64,000 nucleotides of DNA from Arthrobacter hankyongi (lineage in GTDB: Bacteria; Actinomycetota; Actinomycetes; Actinomycetales; Micrococcaceae), in assembly GCF_022012395.1 (NCBI RefSeq), contig NZ_JAKLTQ010000003.1:243017-307016 (forward strand), in the 5' to 3' direction. Numbering within the stretch: position 1 is the stretch's first letter; every line of letters begins with the position of its first letter. Below the pieces are notes generated by a model. It searched no databases. It was given only the letters and a program-made list of their open reading frames with translations, and had not been told where the DNA came from. Made by a program: the position numbers and the translations under genes. Of this stretch, positions 19,450 through 28,887 are shown piece after piece.

Positions 19450-20301
19450 ATGACAGACATCGGCTTGGCCGAAAGGCCCCACGAAATCCTCCGGGTAGGG
19501 CAGGGCTTCGACCTGGCCGCTGTGGACCCGGATTCCACGCCCGGGTTCGACGGCGCCAAGGAGGACGGTAGCCGGCTGCTCGCCGAGTACGACCAGCACC
19601 TGTCTGATCTGCAGGAGCGGCTCTTTGCCGCGTCCCGTGCGGGGGCGCAGGATGCGTTGCTGCTGGTCCTGCAGGGCATGGACACCGCGGGCAAGGGCGG
19701 GATCGTCCGGCACGTCATCGGCGTCGTCGACCCGCAGGGGGTCCAGCACCACGCATTCAAGCAGCCGGCGGGCGAGGAAGTCATGCACGACTTCCTGTGG
19801 CGGGTGGCTGCGCACCTGCCCGGCTACGGCATGATCGGCTGCTTCGACCGCTCCCACTATGAGGACGTGCTGATCCATCGGGTCCGCAAACTCAGTCCGG
19901 TGGCGGAGATCGAGGCACGCTACGACCTGATCAATGGCTTCGAATACCGTCTGGCGGGCGGCGGCATGCGCATCGTCAAGGTGATGCTGCACATCAGCCG
20001 GGAAGAAGGCAAGGCGCGGCTGCAGGAACGGCTGGACCGCCCGGACAAGCACTGGAAATACAACCCGGGCGACGTCGATGAACGCCAGTTCTGGGACCAG
20101 TACATGCAGGCCTACCAGATCGCCCTCGAGCGCACCTCGACGGCGTATGCCCCGTGGTACGTGGTGCCGGCCAACAAGAAATGGTATGCGCGGCTGGCCG
20201 TCCAGCAGTTGCTGCTGAACGCCCTGCAGCAGATCGACCCGCAGTGGCCCGTGCCGCTGTTCGACGTCGAGGTCGAGAAGAAGCGGCTGGCCGGATCCTG
20301 A
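19450..20301 (+). CDS. Polyphosphate kinase 2 family protein
   Basis: A 283-residue PPK2 protein. Walker A is GMDTAGKGG, and FDRSHYEDVLIHRV and KHWKYNPGDVDERQFWD are family signatures. PPK2 enzymes phosphorylate nucleoside mono- or diphosphates from polyphosphate. A strong AGGAGGAGG site precedes the start. Confidence 0.92.
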   Translation: MTDIGLAERPHEILRVGQGFDLAAVDPDSTPGFDGAKEDGSRLLAEYDQHLSDLQERLFAASRAGAQDALLLVLQGMDTAGKGGIVRHVIGVVDPQGVQHHAFKQPAGEEVMHDFLWRVAAHLPGYGMIGCFDRSHYEDVLIHRVRKLSPVAEIEARYDLINGFEYRLAGGGMRIVKVMLHISREEGKARLQERLDRPDKHWKYNPGDVDERQFWDQYMQAYQIALERTSTAYAPWYVVPANKKWYARLAVQQLLLNALQQIDPQWPVPLFDVEVEKKRLAGS

Positions 20302-20345
20302 TTGGGGCACTCCCGCAAGCTTCGGGCCGAGGGTCCCGCCGCGAG

Positions 20346-20384
20346 CGAAGCGACCGGTGGGTAGGCCCAGGCCGGTCGGCTTCG
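20346..20384. terminator. Stem-loop between ppk2 and xseB (convergent)
   Basis: Arms at 20346-20357 and 20372-20384 pair with a single bulge (CGAAGCGACCGG with CCGGTCGGCTTCG) around a 14-base loop. It sits in the convergent gap and may terminate both transcripts; there is no T-run. Confidence 0.45.
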
Positions 20385-20484
20385 CCCGTTCACGGCCACC
20401 CCGCACGCTTCGCGCACGGGGACCCCTGGCCGTTCTCTTAGGCGGGTCCCTCGCGCCCCACTCATCGGGCGCTCCGGCCGGTGC

Positions 20485-20733
20485 TCAGCTGCCCGGCTGT
20501 TCCCGGGCCGCGCGGGCGGCATCCAGCCGCTGCCTGGCGCCTTCCAGCCACGCCTCGCAGCGTGCCGCCAAGGCCTCGCCGCGTTCCCAGAGGGCCAGCG
20601 ACTCCTCCAAACTGGCGCCGCCTGCCTCCAACGCTGTGACGACGCCAACCAGCGCCTCCCGGGCCTGCTCGTAGCTCATGGCGCCGATCTCCGCATCGGC
20701 TCCGGTGCCGCGGGGGCTGGACTGTTCACTCAT
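20485..20733 (-). CDS. xseB: Exodeoxyribonuclease VII small subunit
   Basis: An 82-residue protein with [18 protein letters not shown] and [19 protein letters not shown], the XseB signature. It pairs with XseA to degrade single-stranded DNA from both ends. It follows xseA on the same strand. Confidence 0.92.
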   Translation of the reverse strand: MSEQSSPRGTGADAEIGAMSYEQAREALVGVVTALEAGGASLEESLALWERGEALAARCEAWLEGARQRLDAARAAREQPGS

Positions 20734-20874
20734 GGTTCCTCATCTTCCGCCGCATCTGCGGCCTTGCTGGTCATTGTGCTGGCTGCCCCTTCCCTCGAAC
20801 TGGGAATCTGCTTCGCTGCGGAATGCGGGCAGCTTCCCGGTTCGCGGGAAATCCTTCTCTGGACGGTGCCGGGG

Positions 20875-22155
20875 CTACGGCACGACGTCGGCGGCAACCT
20901 CGCCGACCGCCACCCGGACCCGGAGGCGGGTGCCCGCCGGGGCATCCTGCGCGTCACGCAGCACCGCACCGTCCGGGAGCTGGACGACGGCGTAGCCGCG
21001 GTCCAAGGTGTTCTGCGGCGAGAGCGCGCGGACCTGGGCGCGCAGGTGCGCGATCCGGTCCCGGTCCCGGTCCACGGCCGTGGAAATGCAGCCATAGGCC
21101 CGCGCGGCGAGCCGCTGCAGATCCTCGGCGCGGGCATGGACCATCCCCTGCGGATTGGCCAGCACCGGCCGCGAGCGGACCGCGGCCAGCCGTTCTCCCT
21201 CGTGCCGGATCATGGTTTCCACGCTGCGGGCCAGCATGGCCCGCGCCCTGGCGATCCGCTCCAGTTCCTCGTTGACGTCCGGCACAATGCGTTTGGCGGC
21301 ATCCGTGGGCGTGGAGGCCCGCAGGTCCGCCACATCGTCGAGCAGCGGCCGGTCCGCCTCATGGCCGATCGCGCTGACCACCGGCGTCCGCGCCGCGGCC
21401 ACGGCCCGGATGAGTTCTTCGCTGCTGAACGGCAGCAGGTCCTCCAGCGACCCGCCGCCGCGGGCGATGACGATCACATCCACTTCGGCCATCGCATCCA
21501 GCTCGGCCAGGGCCTGCATCACCTGGGCGACGGCGCTGACCCCCTGGACGGCCACTTCGCGCACCTCGAAGGCGACCGCCGGCCAGCGCAGCGAGGCGTT
21601 GCGGATGACGTCCTTCATCGCGTCCGAATCCCGGCCGGTGATCAGCCCGATCCGGTGCGGGAGCATGGGCAGCCGCTTCTTCCGCTCGTCAGCGAACAGG
21701 CCCTCGGCGGCCAGAGCCTGGCGCAGCCGCTCCAGCCGCGCCAGCAGGTCCCCGAGCCCAACCGGGCGGATATCCCTGGTCTGCATCGACAGCCTGCCGG
21801 TCTTGATGTACAGGTCCGGCTTGATCTGTGCCACCACGCGGGATCCGGGCGTCAGCGGCGCCTCGAGCCGGGCCATCACAGCGCTCCAGGCCACCAGGCC
21901 GAAGGAGGCCTCGGCCTCGGTGTCCCGCAGGGTCAGGTAGGTGACGCTGTTGCGCCGGTTCAGCTCGATAACCTGGCCCTCCACCCAGGTGGGCGGGACC
22001 CTGTCGATATGGGCCTTCAGTTTTTCCGAGAGCAGCCGCAGCGGCCAAGGGTTTTCCGGCGACGTCTGCGCCGCGGTCGGCGGCAGCGTGGTGCGTTGTG
22101 CCGGAGCCTCCGCGGTTCCGGCCGCGCTTGCGGGCCCTGGCTGGTCCTGGCTCAT
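20875..22155 (-). CDS. xseA: Exodeoxyribonuclease VII large subunit
   Basis: A 426-residue protein with an N-terminal OB fold (WVEGQVIELNRRNSVTYLTLRD) and the nuclease domain (GLITGRDSDAMKDV, DVIVIARGGGSLEDLLPF, VVSAIGHEADRPLLDDVADLRASTP). ATG 22155 has AAGGGG upstream and gives the usual length; the frame extends further but without a start signal. Co-oriented with xseB. Confidence 0.93.
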   Translation of the reverse strand: MSQDQPGPASAAGTAEAPAQRTTLPPTAAQTSPENPWPLRLLSEKLKAHIDRVPPTWVEGQVIELNRRNSVTYLTLRDTEAEASFGLVAWSAVMARLEAPLTPGSRVVAQIKPDLYIKTGRLSMQTRDIRPVGLGDLLARLERLRQALAAEGLFADERKKRLPMLPHRIGLITGRDSDAMKDVIRNASLRWPAVAFEVREVAVQGVSAVAQVMQALAELDAMAEVDVIVIARGGGSLEDLLPFSSEELIRAVAAARTPVVSAIGHEADRPLLDDVADLRASTPTDAAKRIVPDVNEELERIARARAMLARSVETMIRHEGERLAAVRSRPVLANPQGMVHARAEDLQRLAARAYGCISTAVDRDRDRIAHLRAQVRALSPQNTLDRGYAVVQLPDGAVLRDAQDAPAGTRLRVRVAVGEVAADVVP

Positions 22156-22384
22156 TCGGGCCCCTTTCCGCAGCCACCGGTCGGCGCTGCTGGCTGCCGC
22201 CGGCAGGCCGGCCCGGTCCGGGGCGGCAGCGCAGCGGCAGGCTGGCATGTGTTCGAAGGTTCCATTCATTCTTACCAGCTACTGCGGACAAACCGGATGT
22301 GGCCTATTGTGCTCTACATGGCGGGCCGTCCGGCACGCCGGTCCGGGTCCCGGACGGACAAGGGAAATTGTTGGGAGCAAGCCG

Positions 22385-23239
22385 ATGTGGCTGCGCAGCC
22401 TACTGGCCTTCATGTTGGGGCTGGCCGCGGTCCTGCTCGCCGCGGGCGCGCTGCCGGCGGCATGGCTCCACCAGAATGTCTTCGATGAGGAAGGCTTTGT
22501 CTCCTTCTCGGCCCCGATGGTCGAGGACTCCGGCTTCCGTTCCGCGCTGGCGGTGGCGGTGGCCAGCGAAGCGTCCGGTCAGCTTGACGTGCCGCCGGCC
22601 GTCAGGGCGCTGGCCAGGCCTGCGATTGAGCGGGTCGTCGGCCGGCTCACCGAGCTGGATGGTTTTGAGCAGGCCTGGCGCGAGAGTGCGGCCGCGTCCC
22701 ACCGCCTGAGCCTGGCGGACCCGGAGCATCCGAAGCTGGCCGTCCAGCTGGCACCGCTGGCACAGCTGGCCGTGCGGGAAGTGGCGGACAGGCTCGGTGT
22801 TCAGGCACCAGCCGTCGGGGATCTGCCGGTCCGTTTCGACAGCGGCAGGCTGGAGGGCTATGCAGCCGCAGCCGCCCGGTTGGCTGCGGCGTGGCCGTGG
22901 CTTGCCGCCGGTGCGGTGGCAGCCGCAGTGGCCGCGCTGCTGTTGGCACGCCGCAAGGCCACAGCAGTGTTTTGGCTGGGTCTGGGGACCGCTGTGGCCG
23001 GGCTGGCCCTGTGGCTTGCCGCCGGTCAGTTGCCAGGGCTGGCCGGCGGGATCTCCGCTGGTGCGCTGGCGGAGGAATTCGCCGTCCGGTTCGCGCAATT
23101 GGCGACGGCCGGCTTCCAGCCGTGGGCCGCCGCGCTGGTAGCCGGGGGAGGCGTGGCTGCGCTGGCGGGCCTGGTGGCCCGGCTGGCCGGCCAGCGCTCC
23201 GGGCCAACCGGCGTCAGTCGAAAGAATGCCAGCCGATAG
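22385..23239 (+). CDS. Membrane protein of unknown function
   Basis: A 284-residue protein with an N-terminal hydrophobic helix ([22 protein letters not shown]), an extracytoplasmic region of about 150 residues, and three hydrophobic helices in the last 110 residues. This layout is common in Arthrobacter-type hypothetical proteins beside ispH. No catalytic motif is visible. The end overlaps the region upstream of ispH. Confidence 0.7.
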   Translation: MWLRSLLAFMLGLAAVLLAAGALPAAWLHQNVFDEEGFVSFSAPMVEDSGFRSALAVAVASEASGQLDVPPAVRALARPAIERVVGRLTELDGFEQAWRESAAASHRLSLADPEHPKLAVQLAPLAQLAVREVADRLGVQAPAVGDLPVRFDSGRLEGYAAAAARLAAAWPWLAAGAVAAAVAALLLARRKATAVFWLGLGTAVAGLALWLAAGQLPGLAGGISAGALAEEFAVRFAQLATAGFQPWAAALVAGGGVAALAGLVARLAGQRSGPTGVSRKNASR

Positions 23240-23252
23240 AATGGGGCATATG
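23237..23252 (+). promoter_or_regulatory. Leaderless promoter of ispH
   Basis: TAGAAT at 23237-23242 is followed by seven bases and ATG 23250. It lies over the last codons and stop of the upstream membrane protein gene. Confidence 0.6.
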
Positions 23253-24344
23253 TCTGCCACATCCACCGCTCCGGTTTCCTTGCCCCTGCCCAGCGTCCCG
23301 CGCAGGCGACGCAGCCCCGAGGAAATTGACGCCGCCGTCCCGGTGACCGGGCCCAAGCGCGTGCTGCTGGCCGCCCCGCGCGGCTATTGCGCCGGCGTCG
23401 ACCGCGCGGTGATCGCGGTGGAAAAGGCGCTGGAGCACCATGGGGCCCCCGTGTACGTGCGCAAGCAGATTGTCCACAACCGCCACGTGGTCAGCACGCT
23501 GGAGGAACGCGGCGCCATCTTCGTCGACGAGACGGACGAGGTGCCCGAGGGCGCGCTGGTGGTCTTCTCCGCCCACGGCGTTTCGCCGGCCGTCGTGCAG
23601 TCCGCCGAGGACCGCGGGCTGCGCACCATCGATGCGACCTGCCCGCTCGTGACCAAGGTGCACCGGGAGGCGGTCCGCTTTGCCAAGGCGGACAACGAGA
23701 TCCTGCTGATCGGCCACGAGGGCCATGAAGAAGTCGAGGGCACCTACGGCGAAGCCCCGGAGCACACCACGATCGTGAACAACCCGGCGGAAGCGCGCAC
23801 CGTCCAGGTCCGCGACCCGGACAAACTGATCTGGCTCTCGCAGACCACGCTGTCGGTGGATGAGACCATGGAGATCGTCTCGATCCTGCGCGAGCGCTTC
23901 CCGAACCTGCAGGACCCGCCCAGCGACGACATCTGCTACGCCACCTCCAACCGCCAGGCGGCGATCAAGAAGATCGCACCCCAGACGGATCTGGTGATCG
24001 TCGTCGGGTCGGCGAACTCCTCCAACTCTGTGCGGTTGGTGGAAGTCGCCTTGGAGTACGGTGCCAAGGCAGCCCACCGGGTCGACTACGCCAACGAGAT
24101 CGATGAGTCCTGGTTCGAGGGCGCAGCCACGGTCGGCGTTACCTCCGGCGCCTCGGTCCCCGAGGTACTGGTGCGCGAGGTGCTGGTGCTGCTGGCCGAA
24201 TATGGCTACGGCCAGGTGGATGAGGTGGTGACGGCCGAGGAAGACATCCTGTTCTCGCTGCCGAAGGAACTGCGTACCACGCTCAAGGAGAAGGGGGATT
24301 CCTCTCGCGGCCTAGGCGGCCGGGGAACCCGCCCCACGCGCTGA
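23250..24344 (+). CDS. ispH: 4-hydroxy-3-methylbut-2-enyl diphosphate reductase
   Basis: A 364-residue iron-sulphur enzyme for the last step of the MEP isoprenoid pathway. The three cluster cysteines are seen in [24 protein letters not shown] and [11 protein letters not shown], with [14 protein letters not shown] and [14 protein letters not shown] further on. ATG 23250 is chosen over 23226 and 23241 from the -10 spacing and the family N-terminus. Confidence 0.95.
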   Translation: MSATSTAPVSLPLPSVPRRRRSPEEIDAAVPVTGPKRVLLAAPRGYCAGVDRAVIAVEKALEHHGAPVYVRKQIVHNRHVVSTLEERGAIFVDETDEVPEGALVVFSAHGVSPAVVQSAEDRGLRTIDATCPLVTKVHREAVRFAKADNEILLIGHEGHEEVEGTYGEAPEHTTIVNNPAEARTVQVRDPDKLIWLSQTTLSVDETMEIVSILRERFPNLQDPPSDDICYATSNRQAAIKKIAPQTDLVIVVGSANSSNSVRLVEVALEYGAKAAHRVDYANEIDESWFEGAATVGVTSGASVPEVLVREVLVLLAEYGYGQVDEVVTAEEDILFSLPKELRTTLKEKGDSSRGLGGRGTRPTR

Positions 24345-24385
24345 GGCGCCAGCCAGTTCGGCGCGGGAATCTCGGGCCTGCCGAA

Positions 24386-25069
24386 GGTTCGACGTCTGGG
24401 TCTGCTGCGGACACACTGGAAACGGCAGCCGACGGGTTGGAGGCCCTGCGCGAACTGGTGGCCGGCCTGCCGGAGGGATTCCGCTATGAGCCGGCGAGGG
24501 TGCTGGCTGACGGCAGCCTGGTGGCGCTGCACGGCATCTACTACGGTTTGGGGCCGGATCCGCTCGTGGCGTTCGCTACCTTCCGTGTTTCGGCCGGAAA
24601 GCTTGCCGAGCACTGGGACGCGCTCCAGCCCCGGGTCGCGGCCATTGTCAGCGGCCGCAGCCAGGTTGACGGCACAGCCGTGGTCACCGCGCCGGAGCAG
24701 GCCGAGGCCAGCCGCGCCGTCGTCGGTTTTTGTCGAAACCGTCCTGAGAGGCGGGCAGGTGGACCGGATCGCGGAATTCATCAGCGCCGGGCGCTACGAC
24801 CAGCACACCCCCGGCGTCGCCGATGGCCTGGACGGGCTGGGCGCTGCGCTGAAGGTCTGGGCTAGGCAGGGCTTCACGGTGCAGTACGACACGGTGCACC
24901 CACGGTTGCCGACGGTAAGTTCGTCCTGACCCAGGCCGAAGGCCGGCTGGGCGGCAAACCGACCGCCTTCTACGACCTGTTCCGCATCGACGGCGGCAAG
25001 ATCGTCGAGCACGGGGACGTCGTCACCGCCATCCCCGAATCAACGCCGCACGGTTACGGCTTTTTCTGA
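24386..25069 (+). pseudogene. Broken SnoaL-like (NTF2-fold) gene
   Basis: Three frames must be joined to read a two-domain SnoaL-like protein: LEALRELVAGLPEGFRYEPA onward to about 24728, then FVETVLRGGQVDRIAEFISA to about 24900, then VADGKFVLTQAEGRLGG to the stop at 25067-25069 (ending PHGYGFF). The N-terminal part has no start codon. At least two frameshifts and a missing start make it non-functional, unless the sequence has errors. Confidence 0.7.
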
Positions 25070-25093
25070 GCTAAGCGGGTCCTCCCACGCCGC

Positions 25094-26371
25094 CTACGCG
25101 GACCGTCCGCGGAGCAGGTCCTCCGGCAGCCCCTCCTCGAATCCGGCGTCCGTCCGGTTCTCCGCAGCGTCGGCAATCAGTTCGGGTGCGGCCAGCAACC
25201 GCGGCGTGCTCTCCAAGGGCGCCGGCGCCTTGGCATTGTCCAGCGACGTCGGATCGAAGGAATTGATCCGGCGGGCCGTTGGCAGCACCCGGGACTCGAG
25301 CGTGCCGACGAAGGCGTTGTACTTCTCCACGGAGCCCTTGAGCGAATTGCCCAGCTTGGTGACATGGTCCCCGAGCGTGCCCAGCCGCTCGTAGAGCTGC
25401 CGGGAGAGGTCGAAGATTTCCCGGGCATTCTCCGTGAGCATGTCCTGGCGCCAGGCGAAGGCCACGGACTTCAGCGCGGCCAGCAAGGACACCGGGGAGA
25501 CCAGGCCGACATTGCGGGCAAAGGAATAGTCCAGCAGGCCCGGATCCGCCTGCAGGGCGGCGGACAGCATGGATTCGGCCGGCAGGAAGCACAGCACCAG
25601 TTCGGGGGATCCGCCGGCGGCATCCCAGTACTTTTTGCCGGCGAGCGCGTCCACGTGTGCCTTGACCGCCTTGGCATGATCGCCCAGCAGCCGGTTCCGT
25701 TCCTGGCCGCCGGCGCCGTTGTCCCCGGCCGCGTCCAGCGGCAGCTCGGTGGCCTGAAGGTAGGCACGCAGCGGCACCTTCGCGTCCACCACCAGGGCCT
25801 TGCCGCCGGGCAGGTGGATCAGCATGTCCGGCCGGAAGATGCGTTCGTCCCCGGCCAGATGCACCTGCTCGGTGAAGTCCACGTGGGCCAGCATACCGGC
25901 CGCTTCCACCACGCGGCGCAGCTGGACCTCGCCCCACTGTCCGCGGGCGGAATTGGACTGCATGGCTGCCGCGAGCGTCCGGGTGGAGCGCAGCAGCTGC
26001 TCATCGGAGGCCTGCGCCGTGCGAAGCTGCTCGGCCAGCTGCCCGAACTGTTCCACCCGGTCCCGTTCCAGCAGGCCCACCTGGTTCTGCACATGCCTGA
26101 GCTTTTCGCCCACCGGCGCGAGCGCGCGCAGCACGGCGTTCTCGCGGTCCTCCAGCACGCTTAGCTCACGGTTCTGCCGGGCCAGCAGCCGGCCCTCGGC
26201 CTCTGCCGCGGCCAGCCGCGCCGCCGCCTCGCCCAGCCGGGTACCGGCGTCGTCGAGCTCTGCCGTCAGCTCCGCCACCCGGCGGCGGCAGACCACTGCC
26301 GCCGCGCCCGCGCCCACCAGCAGGCCCACGAGCAACAGCAGCAGCGACAGCACGATTCCAAAAGCATCCAT
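25094..26371 (-). CDS. rmuC: DNA recombination protein RmuC
   Basis: A 425-residue protein with an N-terminal transmembrane helix (FGIVLSLLLLLVGLLVGAGA), a coiled coil (about residues 35-110) and the RmuC nuclease-like domain: GQWGEVQLRRVVEAAGM, FRPDMLIHLPGGKALVVDAKVPL, FLPAESMLSAAL. RmuC limits inversions at repeats. ATG 26371 has AAGGTGG upstream. Confidence 0.9.
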   Translation of the reverse strand: MDAFGIVLSLLLLLVGLLVGAGAAAVVCRRRVAELTAELDDAGTRLGEAAARLAAAEAEGRLLARQNRELSVLEDRENAVLRALAPVGEKLRHVQNQVGLLERDRVEQFGQLAEQLRTAQASDEQLLRSTRTLAAAMQSNSARGQWGEVQLRRVVEAAGMLAHVDFTEQVHLAGDERIFRPDMLIHLPGGKALVVDAKVPLRAYLQATELPLDAAGDNGAGGQERNRLLGDHAKAVKAHVDALAGKKYWDAAGGSPELVLCFLPAESMLSAALQADPGLLDYSFARNVGLVSPVSLLAALKSVAFAWRQDMLTENAREIFDLSRQLYERLGTLGDHVTKLGNSLKGSVEKYNAFVGTLESRVLPTARRINSFDPTSLDNAKAPAPLESTPRLLAAPELIADAAENRTDAGFEEGLPEDLLRGRSA

Positions 26372-26455
26372 GTGTCCACCTTGCCAGTCGCAGCCGACAA
26401 AACCCGGCAGGCACCCGGATTGGCGGACGAATCGCGGCACAGGCGGCTGCACCGC

Positions 26456-26472
26456 TATCCTTGAATACCGTG
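26456..26472 (+). promoter_or_regulatory. Leaderless promoter of ychF
   Basis: TATCCT at 26456-26461 is followed by eight bases and GTG 26470, which gives the canonical YchF N-terminus. Confidence 0.5.
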
Positions 26473-27573
26473 GCTCTTACTATCGGCATCGTCGGACTGC
26501 CCAACGTCGGCAAATCAACCCTCTTCAATGCACTGACCCGTAATCAGGTCCTGGCCGCGAACTATCCGTTCGCCACCATCGAGCCGAATGTCGGCGTCGT
26601 ACCGCTGCCGGACCCGCGGCTGGACCGGCTGGCCGAAATCTTCGGCTCCCAGCGCATCCTGCCTGCCACCGTCTCGTTCGTGGACATCGCAGGGATCGTC
26701 CGCGGCGCCTCCGAAGGCGAGGGACTGGGCAACCAGTTCCTGGCCAATATCCGCGAGGCCCAGGCCATTGCACAGGTCATCCGGGTCTTCGACGATCCGG
26801 ACGTCGTGCATGTGGAGGGCAAGGTCGATCCGCGCTCGGACATGGAGACAATCCACACCGAGCTGATCCTGGCCGACCTGCAGACCCTGGAGAAAGCGCT
26901 GCCCCGGGTGGAAAAGGAAGTCAAGATCAAGAAGCGCGACGCTGCCGAACTGGCCGCGATGCAGGCGGCCCAGGCCGTGCTGGAGCGCGGGGAGACCATC
27001 TTCGCCGCTGGTAGCAAGCTCGATCTTGAGTCCCTGCGCGAGCTGAACCTGCTGACCGCCAAGCCGTTCATCTATGTCTTCAATGCGGACGATTCGGTGC
27101 TGGGCAGCAAGGAGAAGCAGGAGGAGCTGCGCGCCCTGGTGGCCCCGGCGGACTGCATTTTCCTGGATGCGAAGCTGGAGGCCGATCTCGTGGAGCTGTC
27201 CGAGGAGGAGGCCCGCGAAATGCTGGAGATGAACGGTCAGGACGAATCCGGGCTGGACCAGCTGGCCCGCGTCGGCTTCCACACCCTTGGCCTGCAGACG
27301 TACCTGACCGCCGGTCCGAAGGAGGCCCGGGCCTGGACCATCAACCAGGGGGATACCGCCCCGCAGGCGGCCGGGGTGATCCATTCGGATTTCCAGCGCG
27401 GCTTCATCAAGGCCGAGGTCGTCTCGTTCGATGACCTCTCCGGTGCCGGATCCATGGCCGAGGCCAAGGCTCGGGGCAAGGTGCGCATCGAAGGCAAAGA
27501 GTATGTGATGGCCGACGGCGACGTGGTGGAGTTCCGTCATGGAATAACCTCTGCGGGCCAAGGCAAAAAGTAG
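26470..27573 (+). CDS. ychF: Redox-regulated ATPase YchF
   Basis: A 367-residue OBG-family P-loop NTPase. GLPNVGKST is the P-loop, DIAGIVRGASEGEGLGNQFL follows, FNADD replaces the NKxD motif as in YchF, and the TGS-like end carries FIKAEVVSFDDL. It binds ATP and associates with ribosomes. The last core gene before the accessory region. Confidence 0.95.
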   Translation: MALTIGIVGLPNVGKSTLFNALTRNQVLAANYPFATIEPNVGVVPLPDPRLDRLAEIFGSQRILPATVSFVDIAGIVRGASEGEGLGNQFLANIREAQAIAQVIRVFDDPDVVHVEGKVDPRSDMETIHTELILADLQTLEKALPRVEKEVKIKKRDAAELAAMQAAQAVLERGETIFAAGSKLDLESLRELNLLTAKPFIYVFNADDSVLGSKEKQEELRALVAPADCIFLDAKLEADLVELSEEEAREMLEMNGQDESGLDQLARVGFHTLGLQTYLTAGPKEARAWTINQGDTAPQAAGVIHSDFQRGFIKAEVVSFDDLSGAGSMAEAKARGKVRIEGKEYVMADGDVVEFRHGITSAGQGKK

Positions 27574-27801
27574 GCGACTGGGGCGCTGGACCACGCGTCC
27601 TCGGACTCCGGGGGCCAGAGGGGCACCATGCTGACCTCAACCGTGGTGGTCAGCGATCAGACCAGTACGAGCTCGCGCCATCAACAGGACCTTGGTCGCT
27701 CACCAGTGCCGCGGGCCTCACGCAAACTGTCGGTCCTCGTCGGTAATCTGCATCGTAGCGCTTTAGTGCGTGAAATATCCCGGGAAGGACGTAGGAGACA
27801 C
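27574..27801. other. Border between core chromosome and defence island
   Basis: No gene is seen in these 228 bases. Base use shifts from the very GC-rich core to the less biased defence operon. No tRNA or obvious attachment repeat is visible. Confidence 0.4.
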
Positions 27802-28839
27802 ATGACGACCACTGACCGGAATCGTGACTTCCGAGAGGCGCGGCGGGCAAAAAAGGACGAGTTTTATACCTCGCTTCGCGACATCGAGCTCGAGTTGGAG
27901 CATTACACACGCCACTTCGAGGGAAAGGTCGTCTACTGTAACTGCGACGACCCGCGTGCGAGCAACTTTTTCCGCTATTTCGCCGCCAACTTCGAGAAGC
28001 TTGGTCTGAAGAAGCTCATCACCACCTGCTACCGGAGCCAGGATGACAGCCAGTTTGGTCGCGGCAACTCCGACCAGGCCGTCTACCTGGAGTACTCTGG
28101 CGACAAGAACGGCAACAGCGCTCCAGACGCCGAGGAGATAGGCATCCAGCCGTTGGCTGGTGACGGTGACTTCCGCAGCGCCGAGAGCGTCGAGTTGCTC
28201 CAACAGGCTGACATCGTGGTAACCAACCCTCCGTTCTCGCTGTTCCGCGAGTACGTGGCTCAGTTGGTCGAGCACCAGAAGCAGTTCCTGATCATCGGGA
28301 ACTTGAACGCCTTGACCTACAAGGAGATCTTCCCGCTCTTCCAGAACGACCAGATGTGGTATGGCCCGAGCATCCGCAGCGGTGACCGCGAGTTCCGGGT
28401 GCCTGACGACTACCCGCTAACCGCCGCCGGCACCCGGGTCGACGACGAGGGCAACAAATACGTCCGCGTGAAGGGCGTCCGCTGGTTCACCAACCTCGAC
28501 TATCCGGGTCGGCACGAGGAACTCGACCTTCACATGACCTACAGCCCGACCGCCTATCCGAAGTACGCGAACTTCGATGCGATCGACGTCAGCAAGACCA
28601 TGCACATCCCCGTCGATTACGCCGGTCCCATGGGGGTGCCGATCACGTTCCTCGACAAGTACAACCCGGACCAGTTCGACATCCTCGGGTCCAGCAAGAC
28701 CCTCGGTCGGCCGATGTCTGGGATCGCAAAAAAGGGCACATACCAGCAGGGCGGCCCGCGCTTCTATCTGCCGAATGGCGACGGCACCTACCGGCGCATG
28801 TACGACCGCATCGTCATCAGGAACAAGCAACTGGCATGA
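27802..28839 (+). CDS. EcoRI-type adenine-specific DNA methyltransferase
   Basis: A 345-residue protein resembling the EcoRI methylase family (M.EcoRI). It opens with RRAKKDEFYTSLRDIELEL, has YCNCDDPRASNFFRYFAANF and the catalytic ADIVVTNPPFSLF (motif IV NPPF). It should methylate adenine N6 in a specific site. ATG 27802 is chosen with GTAGGAG upstream. First gene of the five-gene operon; the next methyltransferase starts 48 bases on, across an 18-bp tandem duplication. Confidence 0.85.
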   Translation: MTTTDRNRDFREARRAKKDEFYTSLRDIELELEHYTRHFEGKVVYCNCDDPRASNFFRYFAANFEKLGLKKLITTCYRSQDDSQFGRGNSDQAVYLEYSGDKNGNSAPDAEEIGIQPLAGDGDFRSAESVELLQQADIVVTNPPFSLFREYVAQLVEHQKQFLIIGNLNALTYKEIFPLFQNDQMWYGPSIRSGDREFRVPDDYPLTAAGTRVDDEGNKYVRVKGVRWFTNLDYPGRHEELDLHMTYSPTAYPKYANFDAIDVSKTMHIPVDYAGPMGVPITFLDKYNPDQFDILGSSKTLGRPMSGIAKKGTYQQGGPRFYLPNGDGTYRRMYDRIVIRNKQLA

Positions 28840-28846
28840 CTCGAAT

Positions 28847-28880
28847 CAATCGACAGCAGAGAACCAATCGACAGCAGAGA
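28847..28880. repeat. 18-bp tandem duplication between the two methyltransferase genes
   Basis: CAATCGACAGCAGAGA occurs at 28847-28862 and again at 28865-28880, a period of 18. The second copy runs into the AGAGG ribosome-binding site of the downstream methyltransferase. Confidence 0.8.
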
Positions 28881-28887
28881 GGTAGCC

